From an uncultured Eubacteriales bacterium (lineage in GTDB: Bacteria; Bacillota; Clostridia; Oscillospirales; Acutalibacteraceae), in contig ONWY01000036.1 in NCBI GenBank assembly GCA_900321665.1, positions 1 through 16,970 on the forward strand: a stretch of DNA of 16,970 bases, in the 5' to 3' direction. The notes under the pieces are model-generated. The model saw only the letters and a list, made by a program, of their open reading frames with translations, searched no databases and was not told the DNA's origin. Positions within the stretch are counted from its first letter, which is position 1, and each line of letters starts with the position of its first letter. Position numbers and translations under genes: made by a program. Shown in pieces: positions 8,085 through 15,259 of this stretch.

Positions 8085-8114
8085 ATTATATTGTGAAGAT
8101 TTCGCTTTATGCAA
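8085..8114 (-). promoter_or_regulatory. Probable promoter of the flavin-reductase-like gene
   Basis: On the minus strand, TATAAT (8090 to 8085) is preceded 18 bases upstream by TTGCAT (8114 to 8109), 46-75 bases ahead of the start codon. The -10 is perfect; the -35 is a weak match. Confidence 0.45.
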
Positions 8115-8269
8115 CGAGCGGGAGATTGGACTCCCGTATTCTATTTTATCAAAAGAAAAATTTTTTGCAATCCCTTCTGCCCTTTCTTTGCCGCGCACTT
8201 CGTTAAAATGTTCAAAAAAGGGGTAAAACTTTGGTAAAAAAATTCATTTTATTTCTTTTTTATTTATAT
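8115..8269. other. AT-rich intergenic DNA between divergent genes
   Basis: No open frame or clear repeat is seen here. The segment is A/T-rich with long A and T tracts at 8212-8260, which could serve as an upstream promoter element for the dockerin gene. No operator-like palindrome was recognised. Confidence 0.4.
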
Positions 8270-8275
8270 TATAAT
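8270..8275 (+). promoter_or_regulatory. Candidate -10 element for the dockerin gene
   Basis: A perfect TATAAT within TATATTATAATTAAT lies 118 bases upstream of the ATG at 8393. No good -35 lies 16-18 bases upstream, only TTTTAT within a T-rich tract, so another sigma factor or an activator may be used. The implied 5' leader of about 110 bases is long for this window. Confidence 0.45.
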
Positions 8276-8299
8276 TAATTTGAGGTAGTTTAACCTTTG

Positions 8300-8329
8300 C
8301 CTGAGTGCCGCTTTGCGGCGGCAGACAGG
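8300..8329 (+). promoter_or_regulatory. Hairpin in the 5' leader of the dockerin gene
   Basis: CCTG (8300-8303) pairs with CAGG (8326-8329) and TGCCGC (8306-8311) pairs with GCGGCA (8318-8323), with a symmetric two-by-two internal loop (AG opposite GA) between the stems and a TTTGCG loop. It does not match a riboswitch class I recognise. It could stabilise the leader or be a relic of an intergenic repeat. Confidence 0.5.
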
Positions 8330-8392
8330 AAAATAAAAAAGATACCCGGCGCGTTGAAAACAGCCGCCGTTTTGCGAATATCGGAGGGCATT

Positions 8393-8695
8393 ATGAAAAA
8401 AATCATTTCCGTTTTACTTTGTGTTTTGCTGCTTGCATCCGTCGTGCCGCTCGGCGCGGCACCTGCCGGTGCGGCAAGCGGGCGCATTTATGAGGATACC
8501 GAGGTCAGCATCACCTGCCGCTCTGCCGGTGATTGGCGCGTGTATACCTTTGTGCCGGAGGATGACGGCATTTATATCTTCTCCTCCTCCGGCAGCTTGG
8601 ATACGCTCGGCTATATCGCGCTTGCCGAAGGCGAAGCGGAGAGCGAAAACATCAAAGCCGACGGCGGCGAGGGCAATAATTTTGCGGTTACCTAG
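8393..8695 (+). CDS. N-terminal fragment of the dockerin protein: signal peptide and first beta-sandwich
   Basis: 100 codons before the TAG. Residues 1-30 are a classical Sec signal peptide: two lysines, a leucine/valine-rich core, then Ala-Gly-Ala before a likely cleavage site at about residue 28. The ATG at 8393 has a good GGAGG at 8383-8387; an in-frame TTG at 8297 upstream has no suitable context and would bury the signal peptide. The mature part holds the segments DWRVYTFVPEDDGIYIF and GSLDTLGYI, which align with KTKFFSITPSTSGKYIY and GNFDTQGYI downstream of the stop. This shows it is the first of two tandem beta-sandwich domains, similar to the pre-peptidase C-terminal type. If translated as it stands, it would be a short secreted peptide lacking a full domain. 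Confidence 0.85.
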   Translation: MKKIISVLLCVLLLASVVPLGAAPAGAASGRIYEDTEVSITCRSAGDWRVYTFVPEDDGIYIFSSSGSLDTLGYIALAEGEAESENIKADGGEGNNFAVT

Positions 8696-8713
8696 AAGGT
8701 TGTAAGGCGCGAG

Positions 8714-11700
8714 GTGGATGACGGTACCATTCACCCCATCACCCTTTCGCAATCCACCGCCGTGAGCACCAAAAAGTCATATAAAACAAAGTTCTTTTCC
8801 ATTACACCCTCAACCTCGGGCAAGTATATCTACCTTTCCTCCGGCAATTTTGATACACAGGGGTATATTTTTGATGAATATTGGCGGCAAATCTCTTACT
8901 CCGACGGCGGCGGTTCTGCGCAAAATTTCCAAATTGAGCTGGATTTGCAGGCGGGGAAAACCTACTACATCGGCTACACCACCACCTCTGTGAGCACGGC
9001 ACATTTTAATGTGCTGCTGTACATGGCGTGCTACATCAAAACCATCAGCCTGGTCAGCGCGCCGGCGAAGGATACCTATATCAAAAATATCGATGCAAAG
9101 TATGTTGCCGGCATCACCTACCATGTGGATTTAGCTATGGTCGGGTTTGAATTCAGTGTCAATTATTCCAACGATACACAGGAAAACAGAAAGTATACCT
9201 ACGGCATTCGCGGGCTTGAGTGCAATCCCTCAAGAGATTTGCTCGAGGGCGAAAACGATGTAAGCTTCAGTTATATGAACAACACCGCGTCGTTCAAAAT
9301 ATATGTCACCGACAGCCCGGTCAAGAGCTTGAGCCTGGTGCAAAGACCGGAAAAGACAATTTATTACGACGAGGATATCGAGCAGGCGCTCGATGGTACC
9401 GAGGTCTTTAATATTTCGATTTACGGTATGATTTTCCGCGTGCTTTACAATAACGGCACAACAGAGGATATTGCCGTAAACACCGCCTATGGCGAGGACA
9501 TGGAATATTTCCTGTTTACGCATATGATAAAGGCAAGCGATATGCACTTGGGGGACAATACCTTTACCCTGTCTTACTACGGAGCAGAGCTGTCGTTTAC
9601 GGTCAAATACTCGCTCAACTCCGATAATTGGCAATACGAGGTAAACGATGGCGCAGTTACCCTGACAAAGTATTTGGGGAGCGAAACCCAGGCGCTGATT
9701 CCCGATACGCTTGGCGGCTACCCTGTCACGACCATCGGCGAGGATTGCTTTAGCGGTAACAAGACCTTGAAAAGTGTCAGAATGACCGAGCGCATTACAA
9801 CCATCGGCGATAACGCGTTTTACGGCTGCTCTGCGCTGAAGGAATTGACACTGCCCGCCTCGTTGACAAGTGTCGGCGTGCATGCGTTTTACGGATTGAG
9901 CGCGCTTGAAAAGCTGACCTGGAATGCGGTCAATTTGCCTATCAGCAGAGCAAACGATACCTTTGCCTATATGGGAAACGGCACGGAAAACGGCACCGAG
10001 GTGGAGTTCGGCTTCACCTGCGAAGCCATTCCCGAAAATGCCTTTTACAATTCCAGCAATACCTATGCGCCCAATATCCGCAAGATTACCGTGGGCGAAA
10101 ATGTCACCGCCATCGGCAGCAATGCGTTTCGCGAGCTTTCTAACCTTAGAGAGGTGGAGTGGAATGCGGTACAGATAAATACCACCCTTGCCGCAAGCAA
10201 CAACATCTGGCTCAACTCCGGCGGTAACGGCACATTTGAAGTAACCTTCGGCGAGGATGTCGCTTCCCTGCCAAACTACCTGTTTTATGCGGCAAATGCC
10301 ACGCGCGCACCACGCGTAAACAAAGTGGTGGTGCAAAATAAGGATACCGAGATTGGCGACAATACATTTAAAGCCAATTCCGGCATTCCCCTGACCTTCT
10401 ACTGCCGCTATAACGAGGACAGCAGCATACACAGTGTTTATCGCCACTGCGTGACAAACGGCTTGGATTATGTGCTTTTGGATTCTCCCTTAAGCCGCAT
10501 TTACCTGCGCGCGCAGTTGAATAAGGATGAATACATTGTCGGCGAGGAGCTGGATTTGAGCGGCCTTAGCGTGTATGCCGTCTTTGAGGATAATACCGAA
10601 AAAGAGGTGACCGATAAAATCACTGTCACCGGTTATGATAAGGATGTCATCGGCACCCAAACCCTGCACATCGCATACACCTTTATTGATAAAACCGATT
10701 CGCTGGATTATGAAGTTATTGTCAGCGAAGAGCCGCTGGTGCTCGACTATGTCACCATCACCTCTCCCGCGCAGGTAACCTCATTTTATGAAGGCGATGT
10801 CTTTGATAGCACCGGGCTGCGCTTGGGCGCGGTTTTCACCAACGGTTTAACACAAGATGTCACCGACTACATGATTATTGATGGCTATGACATGAGCCAT
10901 GCCGGCACCCAAACGGTGACAGTTTCCTATACCTACGAGGGCGTTACCCGACACGCAAGCTACTCCATTCAGGTGCAAGCGCTGGTGTTGACAGCGTTAA
11001 GCTTAGAGGCACTGCCCGAGAAAACCGATTATTTGGTGGGCGATACCTTTAGTGCCGACGGCATTAAGCTGATTGCTTCCTACAATTCCGGCAAAACCGC
11101 CGATGTCAGCACGCTTGCAAGCTTTTCGGGCTATGATTTAAGCGCGAAGGGAGAGCAGACCGTTACCGCGCTGTATGCGGAAAACAGTGTCGGCAAAAGC
11201 TGCACCTTCTCCATTTTTGTGCACAATGATTTGCTGCGCATTGAGATTGAAACGCTGCCCTCCGTGGTGAGCTTCACCAAGGGCTCCGGCTTCAGTGCCG
11301 CGGGCATTGCGGTGAAGGCATATTTTGAAAACGGAACCGTGAGCGATGTCAGCTCCGCCGTGACCTTCTCGGGTTATGATATGGAAAGCATCGGCACGCA
11401 AGAGGTCACTGTCAGCTATTCCGACGGCGAGAGCGAAAAAACCGCGCGCTACACCATCACGGTCAACGGCAAGACACTCTTGCGCCTGCAATTAAGCGCC
11501 GCGCCGACCGCCGCGCAATATTTAGGAGAAGCGCTCGATATTACCGGCTTGAATATCAGCGCAATTTACAGCGACGGCAGCAGAGAAAATGTGGCGGCAG
11601 CGTGCACCTTCTCGGGCTATGATATGAATGTGCTCGGGGCACAGGCCGTTACGGCGGAATATACCTATGGCGAGGTCAGCAAAAGTGTCAGCTTCGGTAT

Positions 11701-14700
11701 CGAGGTGCTTGCAAGAGAAGCTACCGGGATACAGGTCAAAGCGCTGCCGACAAAGACCTCTTACCTTGTCGGGCAGGCATTGGAAACCGCCGGCTTGCGC
11801 GCGCAGCTTGTTTTTGATAACGGCAGCACCAAGGATATCGCAATCGAGGATTTGCTTATCAGCGGCTTCAACAGCGCGGTGCCCGGCACCCAAACCGTGC
11901 ACCTTGCCTACACCTACAAGGGCAGTGCGTTTGAAGCACAGTTTGCGGTAGAGGTGGTCAATTTCGAGACCGCGGTGAGCGCTCTTGCGCCCGCAAAAAC
12001 CGCGTATTATTACGGTGAAGCGTTTGACCCCGCCGGTATGGCGATGAAGATTTATATGGCGGACGGTACCGAGTGGCAAATCACCTCCGGCTTCGATTTT
12101 AGCGGCTATAGCAGGGATACCCTCGGCGCGCAAACCGTCACGCTCACCTATCACAGCAATGTGCTTGATAAGGATTTTAGCGATAACATTCAGGTAACGG
12201 TTGAAAACTTTGAAACCGCGATGCAGTTGACCGCGCCCGATAAAACAAAGTATTATTACGGCGAGAGCTTTGATGAAACCGGTATGAGCGCCATGCTCAC
12301 CTTTGCCGACGGCTCAAAGCAGCTTGCGGATTTGGCACAGCTGCACCTGGAGGGCTTTGATGCGAGCACCCTCGGCACGCAGGAGTGCACGGTGACCTAC
12401 ACCACCCGAAAGGGAGAGGTGCTAAGCGCCGGCTTTTCGGTGACGGTTGAAAACTTTGAGACCGCCATGCGCGTCAGTGCACCGCTAAAAACGCAGTATC
12501 TTTACGGCGAAGCATTTGAAAGCGAAGGCTTTAGCGCCACCATCACGATGGCAGACGGCTCCGAGCAGACACTTGCGGCGGCAGATGTCACCATAAAAGG
12601 GTACCGCCCGCAGCAGCTTGGCACCCAAGTGCTTACCGTGGAATATACCACCGTAAAAGGTACGGTGCTAAAGGATACCTTTGCAGTACAGGTTTTGAAT
12701 TTTGAAACCGCTTTAAGCATCACCGCACCGAGCAAGGTGAATTACTATTTCGGCGATGCGCTCAACACAGCGGGTATGCGAGCAGAGCTGCTCTTTGCCG
12801 ATGGCAGCAAGCAGAGCGTGGAGCTTTCCCGCTTGAGCCTTACAGGCTACAGTGCCGAGGTGCTCGGGGCACAGACCGTGCGCGCAAGCTATGCGGCATC
12901 GACCGGGGCAGTGCTCAGCGATACCTTCGAGGTAACGGTAGCCAATTTCGAGACTGCCATTGCGCTCACACCACCTGCAAAAACCGCCTATTTTTACGGC
13001 GAGAGCTTTGAAAGCGCAGGGCTGCAAGTGGAGGCATTGATGGCAGACGGCTCCACGGAGCCTGCGGATACAGAGAACTTAAGCATTTTCGGCTTTGATA
13101 CATACACCCTCGGTGTGCAGACCGTTACGGTGGCATATACCTCCGCAAAGGGTGAAATCTTAGAGAACAGCTTCCCGGTGGAGGTGCGCAATTACGAAAC
13201 GGCGCTGCAGGTGAGCGCGCCGCAAAAAACCGCGTATGATTACGGTGAAGCGCTCGATACTGCCGGCATGAGCGCCGTGCTGACCTTTGCCGACGGCACG
13301 CATGCGAGCGTGATGAGCGAGCAGCTTTCGCTTACAGGCTATCGCAGTGATACCCTCGGCGAGCAAACCGTTACCGCTTCCTATACGGCGGCAAACGGGG
13401 CGGTGCTGACCGACAGCTTTACGGTAACGGTGGCAAATTATGAAACCGCGATGAAAATCAATCCGCCTGCCAGGGTGAAATATTACTATGGTGAGAGCTT
13501 GAACACAGCGGGGCTGTCGGCTGAGATTACGATGGCAGACGGTTCTAAGAAAACCCTTGGCGCGGCTGAGCTGACCCTCTCCGCGTTTGACGGTACGCTG
13601 CTCGGCGAGCAGGTGATTACCGCGACTTACCAAACAAGCAGGGGCACGGTGTTGAGCGACAGCTTCACGGTGGAAGTGGTCAATTTTGATACCGGTTTGA
13701 GCGTGCTGCCGCCGACAAAGACTGCGTATTTTTACGGCGACAGCTTCAATGCGGCAGGCATGAGCGCAAAGCTCATTTCCGCCAGCGGCGAGACCACCGA
13801 TATTGATGCTTCCAGGCTTGTTTTAAGCGGGTACCAGTCGCGCAAGCTCGGGATGCAGACCATCACTGCCTCTTATACGACGGCGACCGGCGAGGTGTTG
13901 AAGGATACCTTCACGGTAACGGTCAATAACTTTGAAAAATCCATTGCGGTCAATCCGCCGGAGCAAACAGAGTATTACTACGGCGACAGCTTAAACAAAG
14001 CCGGCTTAAGCGCCACCGCCACGATGGCAGACGGCTCGAGTGCGCAAATTGACGGCAGTGAGCTGGTGGTTTACGGCTACAATGCCAATAAGCTCGGCGA
14101 GCAAAGTGTCGGCGTGATGTACCGCAATGCGAAGAATGTCGCCTTGAGCGGGCGCTTCACCGTGACGGTTCAAAACTTTGAAACGGCGCTCAAGATTGTA
14201 ACCGCACCCGATAAAACCGTTTATTATTACGGCGAAAGTCTGGATTTAACCGGGCTTAGCGCATCGCTAATTATGGCAGACGGCTCCACGGTAGCGGCAC
14301 CGGCAGATGCCCTGCGTGTTGCGAGCTACCATGCGCAGCGTGTCGGTACGCAAACGGTTGCAATGCAATACACCGGCGTGAAGGGTAATGTGTTGGCAGA
14401 TTCCTTTGCGGTAAGCATTCTCAATTATCCGCAGCGCTTGGAGCTTTCGGGGGATTATCCGCTTGAATTTACACAGGGTGACAGCTTCTCCGCAGGAGAG
14501 CTGAAGGCGCTCGTTTACTTTGCCGACGGCACCAGAAAAAATGTGACAGCTCTTGTCGCTATCACAGGGTATGATATGGAGAGCGTCGGCGAGCAGACCG
14601 TTACCGTTTCCTATGCAGAGGGTGAAAAAACGGTCAGTGCAAGCTATGTCATTACCGTGAAGCAATATGAAAGCGAAGCACAGCGCGCCGATGTCACCGG

Positions 14701-14878
14701 CGACGGGTTTATTGACATTGCCGATGTTTCGGTCATTATCGCGGCGGCAAATTACGGTGCCGATGTGCAACAGGCGGCAAATGCCCGCGCCGATGTCAAT
14801 CGCGACGGTGCGGTCAATATCGCCGATGTGGCGGTAGTGCTAAGCGAAAATAACTACGCGCACCGCGTGGAAGCATAA
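8714..14878 (+). CDS. BspA-like LRR, Big_3-type Ig repeat and dockerin protein (main body)
   Basis: Open frame of 2,054 codons in register with the signal-peptide fragment. The GTG at 8714 is only the first possible start after the TAG; product from it would lack a signal peptide. Modules in order (numbers count from ATG 8393): a second beta-sandwich (about 115-200), two divergent Ig-like domains (about 205-410), BspA-type leucine-rich repeats (413 to about 690, with TTIGEDCFSGNKTLKSV and TTIGDNAFYGCSALKEL), 17 Ig-like repeats of the Big_3 type (700-2096), and a type I dockerin (2097-2161). No catalytic domain is apparent, so it reads as a long adhesin or spacer that displays the LRR head away from a cohesin-bearing scaffold. 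No sortase or SLH anchor is present. It has a terminator at 14884 and is probably monocistronic. Confidence 0.92.
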   Translation: MDDGTIHPITLSQSTAVSTKKSYKTKFFSITPSTSGKYIYLSSGNFDTQGYIFDEYWRQISYSDGGGSAQNFQIELDLQAGKTYYIGYTTTSVSTAHFNVLLYMACYIKTISLVSAPAKDTYIKNIDAKYVAGITYHVDLAMVGFEFSVNYSNDTQENRKYTYGIRGLECNPSRDLLEGENDVSFSYMNNTASFKIYVTDSPVKSLSLVQRPEKTIYYDEDIEQALDGTEVFNISIYGMIFRVLYNNGTTEDIAVNTAYGEDMEYFLFTHMIKASDMHLGDNTFTLSYYGAELSFTVKYSLNSDNWQYEVNDGAVTLTKYLGSETQALIPDTLGGYPVTTIGEDCFSGNKTLKSVRMTERITTIGDNAFYGCSALKELTLPASLTSVGVHAFYGLSALEKLTWNAVNLPISRANDTFAYMGNGTENGTEVEFGFTCEAIPENAFYNSSNTYAPNIRKITVGENVTAIGSNAFRELSNLREVEWNAVQINTTLAASNNIWLNSGGNGTFEVTFGEDVASLPNYLFYAANATRAPRVNKVVVQNKDTEIGDNTFKANSGIPLTFYCRYNEDSSIHSVYRHCVTNGLDYVLLDSPLSRIYLRAQLNKDEYIVGEELDLSGLSVYAVFEDNTEKEVTDKITVTGYDKDVIGTQTLHIAYTFIDKTDSLDYEVIVSEEPLVLDYVTITSPAQVTSFYEGDVFDSTGLRLGAVFTNGLTQDVTDYMIIDGYDMSHAGTQTVTVSYTYEGVTRHASYSIQVQALVLTALSLEALPEKTDYLVGDTFSADGIKLIASYNSGKTADVSTLASFSGYDLSAKGEQTVTALYAENSVGKSCTFSIFVHNDLLRIEIETLPSVVSFTKGSGFSAAGIAVKAYFENGTVSDVSSAVTFSGYDMESIGTQEVTVSYSDGESEKTARYTITVNGKTLLRLQLSAAPTAAQYLGEALDITGLNISAIYSDGSRENVAAACTFSGYDMNVLGAQAVTAEYTYGEVSKSVSFGIEVLAREATGIQVKALPTKTSYLVGQALETAGLRAQLVFDNGSTKDIAIEDLLISGFNSAVPGTQTVHLAYTYKGSAFEAQFAVEVVNFETAVSALAPAKTAYYYGEAFDPAGMAMKIYMADGTEWQITSGFDFSGYSRDTLGAQTVTLTYHSNVLDKDFSDNIQVTVENFETAMQLTAPDKTKYYYGESFDETGMSAMLTFADGSKQLADLAQLHLEGFDASTLGTQECTVTYTTRKGEVLSAGFSVTVENFETAMRVSAPLKTQYLYGEAFESEGFSATITMADGSEQTLAAADVTIKGYRPQQLGTQVLTVEYTTVKGTVLKDTFAVQVLNFETALSITAPSKVNYYFGDALNTAGMRAELLFADGSKQSVELSRLSLTGYSAEVLGAQTVRASYAASTGAVLSDTFEVTVANFETAIALTPPAKTAYFYGESFESAGLQVEALMADGSTEPADTENLSIFGFDTYTLGVQTVTVAYTSAKGEILENSFPVEVRNYETALQVSAPQKTAYDYGEALDTAGMSAVLTFADGTHASVMSEQLSLTGYRSDTLGEQTVTASYTAANGAVLTDSFTVTVANYETAMKINPPARVKYYYGESLNTAGLSAEITMADGSKKTLGAAELTLSAFDGTLLGEQVITATYQTSRGTVLSDSFTVEVVNFDTGLSVLPPTKTAYFYGDSFNAAGMSAKLISASGETTDIDASRLVLSGYQSRKLGMQTITASYTTATGEVLKDTFTVTVNNFEKSIAVNPPEQTEYYYGDSLNKAGLSATATMADGSSAQIDGSELVVYGYNANKLGEQSVGVMYRNAKNVALSGRFTVTVQNFETALKIVTAPDKTVYYYGESLDLTGLSASLIMADGSTVAAPADALRVASYHAQRVGTQTVAMQYTGVKGNVLADSFAVSILNYPQRLELSGDYPLEFTQGDSFSAGELKALVYFADGTRKNVTALVAITGYDMESVGEQTVTVSYAEGEKTVSASYVITVKQYESEAQRADVTGDGFIDIADVSVIIAAANYGADVQQAANARADVNRDGAVNIADVAVVLSENNYAHRVEA
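9629..10489 (+). other. BspA-type leucine-rich repeat domain (LRR_5-like)
   Basis: About 287 residues inside the dockerin protein. The recurring pattern is a conserved Ile-Gly, then Ala/Cys-Phe, then a Leu-x-x-Leu strand, as in IGEDCFSG, IGDNAFYG, VGVHAFYG and IGSNAFRE, at variable spacing because some repeats carry insertions. BspA-like repeats in other bacteria mediate binding to host or matrix proteins and to other cells; applying that here is inference. Confidence 0.8.
10490..14680 (+). repeat. 17 tandem Ig-like (Big_3 type) repeats, 82-residue unit
   Basis: Repeats begin at 10490, 10742, 10988, 11231, 11477, 11723, 11975, 12221, 12467, 12713, 12959, 13205, 13451, 13697, 13943, 14189 and 14438. 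Each carries a Y-x-x-GE or GD turn, a GL/GM-x-A strand, an A-DGS turn, a GY or GF turn, LGTQTVT, and a closing strand. The first six are divergent and share SGYD. Repeats 7-16 are a younger family with YYYGESF, MADGS and a linker close to VENFETA. From 11975 to 14189 every step is exactly 246 bp. The last repeat is again divergent and reads like a cap next to the dockerin. Confidence 0.92.
14681..14875 (+). other. Type I dockerin domain
   Basis: Two calcium-binding F-hand segments of the same form: DVTGDGFIDIAD and DVNRDGAVNIAD, each followed by a helix (VSVIIAAANYG and VAVVLSENNYA). Calcium ligands at positions 1, 3, 5 and 12 are present as D-T-D-D and D-N-D-D. The residues at positions 10-11, which often set cohesin specificity, are Ile-Ala in both copies, so the domain is internally symmetric. 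It implies a cohesin protein encoded elsewhere in the genome. Confidence 0.94.
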
Positions 14879-14883
14879 AAAGA

Positions 14884-14908
14884 AAAGGGGCTGTCTTACA
14901 GCCCCTTT
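14884..14908 (+). terminator. Terminator hairpin after the dockerin gene
   Basis: AAAGGGGCTGT (14884-14894) and ACAGCCCCTTT (14898-14908) form a perfect 11-bp stem with a CTT loop, six bases after the stop codon. The plus-strand T run is only three bases, all in the stem. The minus-strand side has a longer T-rich tract, so it may also stop transcription entering from the right. Confidence 0.78.
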
Positions 14909-14990
14909 CAGTTGCTCTGTGCATTCGCAGTTGTTCGCGTGGCTCACAGTTCTTGTGTATCACAAGCAGTTGCAAGCAAAGCTTGCAGTC
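14909..14990 (-). repeat. AACT-spaced mini-palindrome array, left half (four units, minus orientation)
   Basis: CAGT occurs at 14909, 14928, 14947, 14967 and 14986, a 19-20 base period. Read on the minus strand each unit is AACT (or its variant) plus a core of about 15 bases built as 6-3-6: GCAAGC-TTT-GCTTGC, CTTGTG-ATA-CACAAG, GTGAGC-CAC-GCGAAC and the degraded GCGAAT-GCA-CAGAGC. The stems differ completely in sequence while the spacer and size are kept. No coding potential was seen. Confidence 0.7.
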
Positions 14991-15002
14991 GGTAATTTAG
15001 AC

Positions 15003-15086
15003 AGATAAGGACGCAAGACGATATCGGGCAGTAAGGGAGTGAAACAAACTCCGGTTTTATTCGCCCGGTTGCAACACCTTTATCTT
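15003..15086. repeat. Nested hairpin between the two mini-palindrome arrays
   Basis: Several complementary segments nest in order: AGATAAGG (15003-15010) with CCTTTATCT (15078-15086, one bulge), GCAA (15013-15016) with TTGC (15069-15072), CGGGC (15025-15029) with GCCCG (15063-15067), and GGAGT (15036-15040) with ACTCC (15048-15052) around a GAAACAA loop. This makes one long imperfect hairpin of about 84 bases. It could be a structured RNA or the centre of a small inverted element; no known RNA family was recognised. Confidence 0.5.
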
Positions 15087-15089
15087 TTC

Positions 15090-15149
15090 AACTGTGAACG
15101 AAGTGAACAACTTTCGCGTAGCGATAACTGTTTGCAAAGCAAACAACAG
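15090..15149 (+). repeat. AACT-spaced mini-palindrome array, right half (three units, plus orientation)
   Basis: AAC(T) starts occur at 15090, 15109, 15126 and 15145 (steps 19, 17, 19). The cores are GTGAAC-GAA-GTGAAC, TCGC-GTA-GCGA and GTTTGC-AAA-GCAAAC. The orientation is opposite to the units at 14909-14990, so the whole 14909-15149 segment is arranged as a large inverted structure around the nested hairpin. Confidence 0.7.
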
Positions 15150-15186
15150 AGGTCTGCTAAACATTTTTGTTTAGCAGACCTCTGTT
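15145..15186. terminator. Perfect 18-bp hairpin in the convergent intergenic region
   Basis: The arm at 15145-15162 (from AACAGAGG to CTAAAC) is perfectly complementary to 15169-15186, with an ATTTTT loop. Neither side is followed by a clear T run, so its role as a terminator for the minus-strand methyltransferase is uncertain. Its 5' arm begins in phase with the AACT array. Confidence 0.55.
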
Positions 15187-15225
15187 ACGGAGAGTACCAA
15201 TACTTCGTTATCGGTACTCTCCGTA
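15186..15225. terminator. Second perfect hairpin abutting the first
   Basis: TACGGAGAGTACC (15186-15198) pairs perfectly with GGTACTCTCCGTA (15213-15225), with a 14-base loop that may add an ATA/TAT pairing. It shares base 15186 with the preceding hairpin. It lies 18-57 bases beyond the ancestral methyltransferase stop, where a minus-strand terminator would be expected, but lacks a T tract. Confidence 0.55.
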
Positions 15226-15259
15226 TCCTTATGGTGTTTCGGTTACAAAGAGGATGGAA

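Larger units (their letters stand above)
8393..14878 (+). pseudogene. Giant dockerin surface protein gene interrupted by an in-frame amber codon
   Basis: One reading frame of 2,162 codons with a single internal stop, TAG at 8693-8695 (codon 101), and no frameshift. Both sides belong together: a beta-sandwich repeat (about residues 35-105) is split by the stop, and a second copy follows it immediately. Only the upstream part carries a signal peptide, and only the downstream part carries the LRR, Ig and dockerin modules. The intact protein would be about 2,160 residues, exported and bound through its dockerin to a cohesin partner. The 2,054 clean codons after the stop mean the lesion is recent, is suppressed, or is a sequencing error. 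A tyrosine, tryptophan, glutamine, lysine or glutamate codon is one base away from TAG; which was ancestral cannot be told here. Confidence 0.85.

Noticed and set aside
8281..8392. Riboswitch in the dockerin gene leader
   Set aside because: A leader hairpin is present, but I could not match conserved core sequences of c-di-GMP, cobalamin, c-di-AMP or other common classes.
8693..8695. TAG as a pyrrolysine codon or genetic code change
   Set aside because: The other genes here end in TAA or TGA, but nothing in the window supports pyl genes or recoding, and this surface protein is not a known Pyl protein. A nonsense mutation or error is simpler, though the code cannot be proved from this window.
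9230..10447. 405-codon open frame on the minus strand opposite the LRR region
   Set aside because: It has no recognisable domain or sensible ribosome binding site, and lies entirely antisense to a clearly conserved LRR/Ig coding frame. Long antisense frames are expected from this codon composition.
14909..15149. CRISPR array
   Set aside because: Units are about 19 bases with a 4-5 base constant part and palindromic variable parts in two orientations. Real arrays have 24-40 base identical repeats and unique non-palindromic spacers, and no cas gene is near.
14879..15259. Small protein genes in the convergent intergenic region
   Set aside because: Short plus-strand frames cross the hairpins and palindrome arrays, lack ribosome binding sites and show no protein-like composition.
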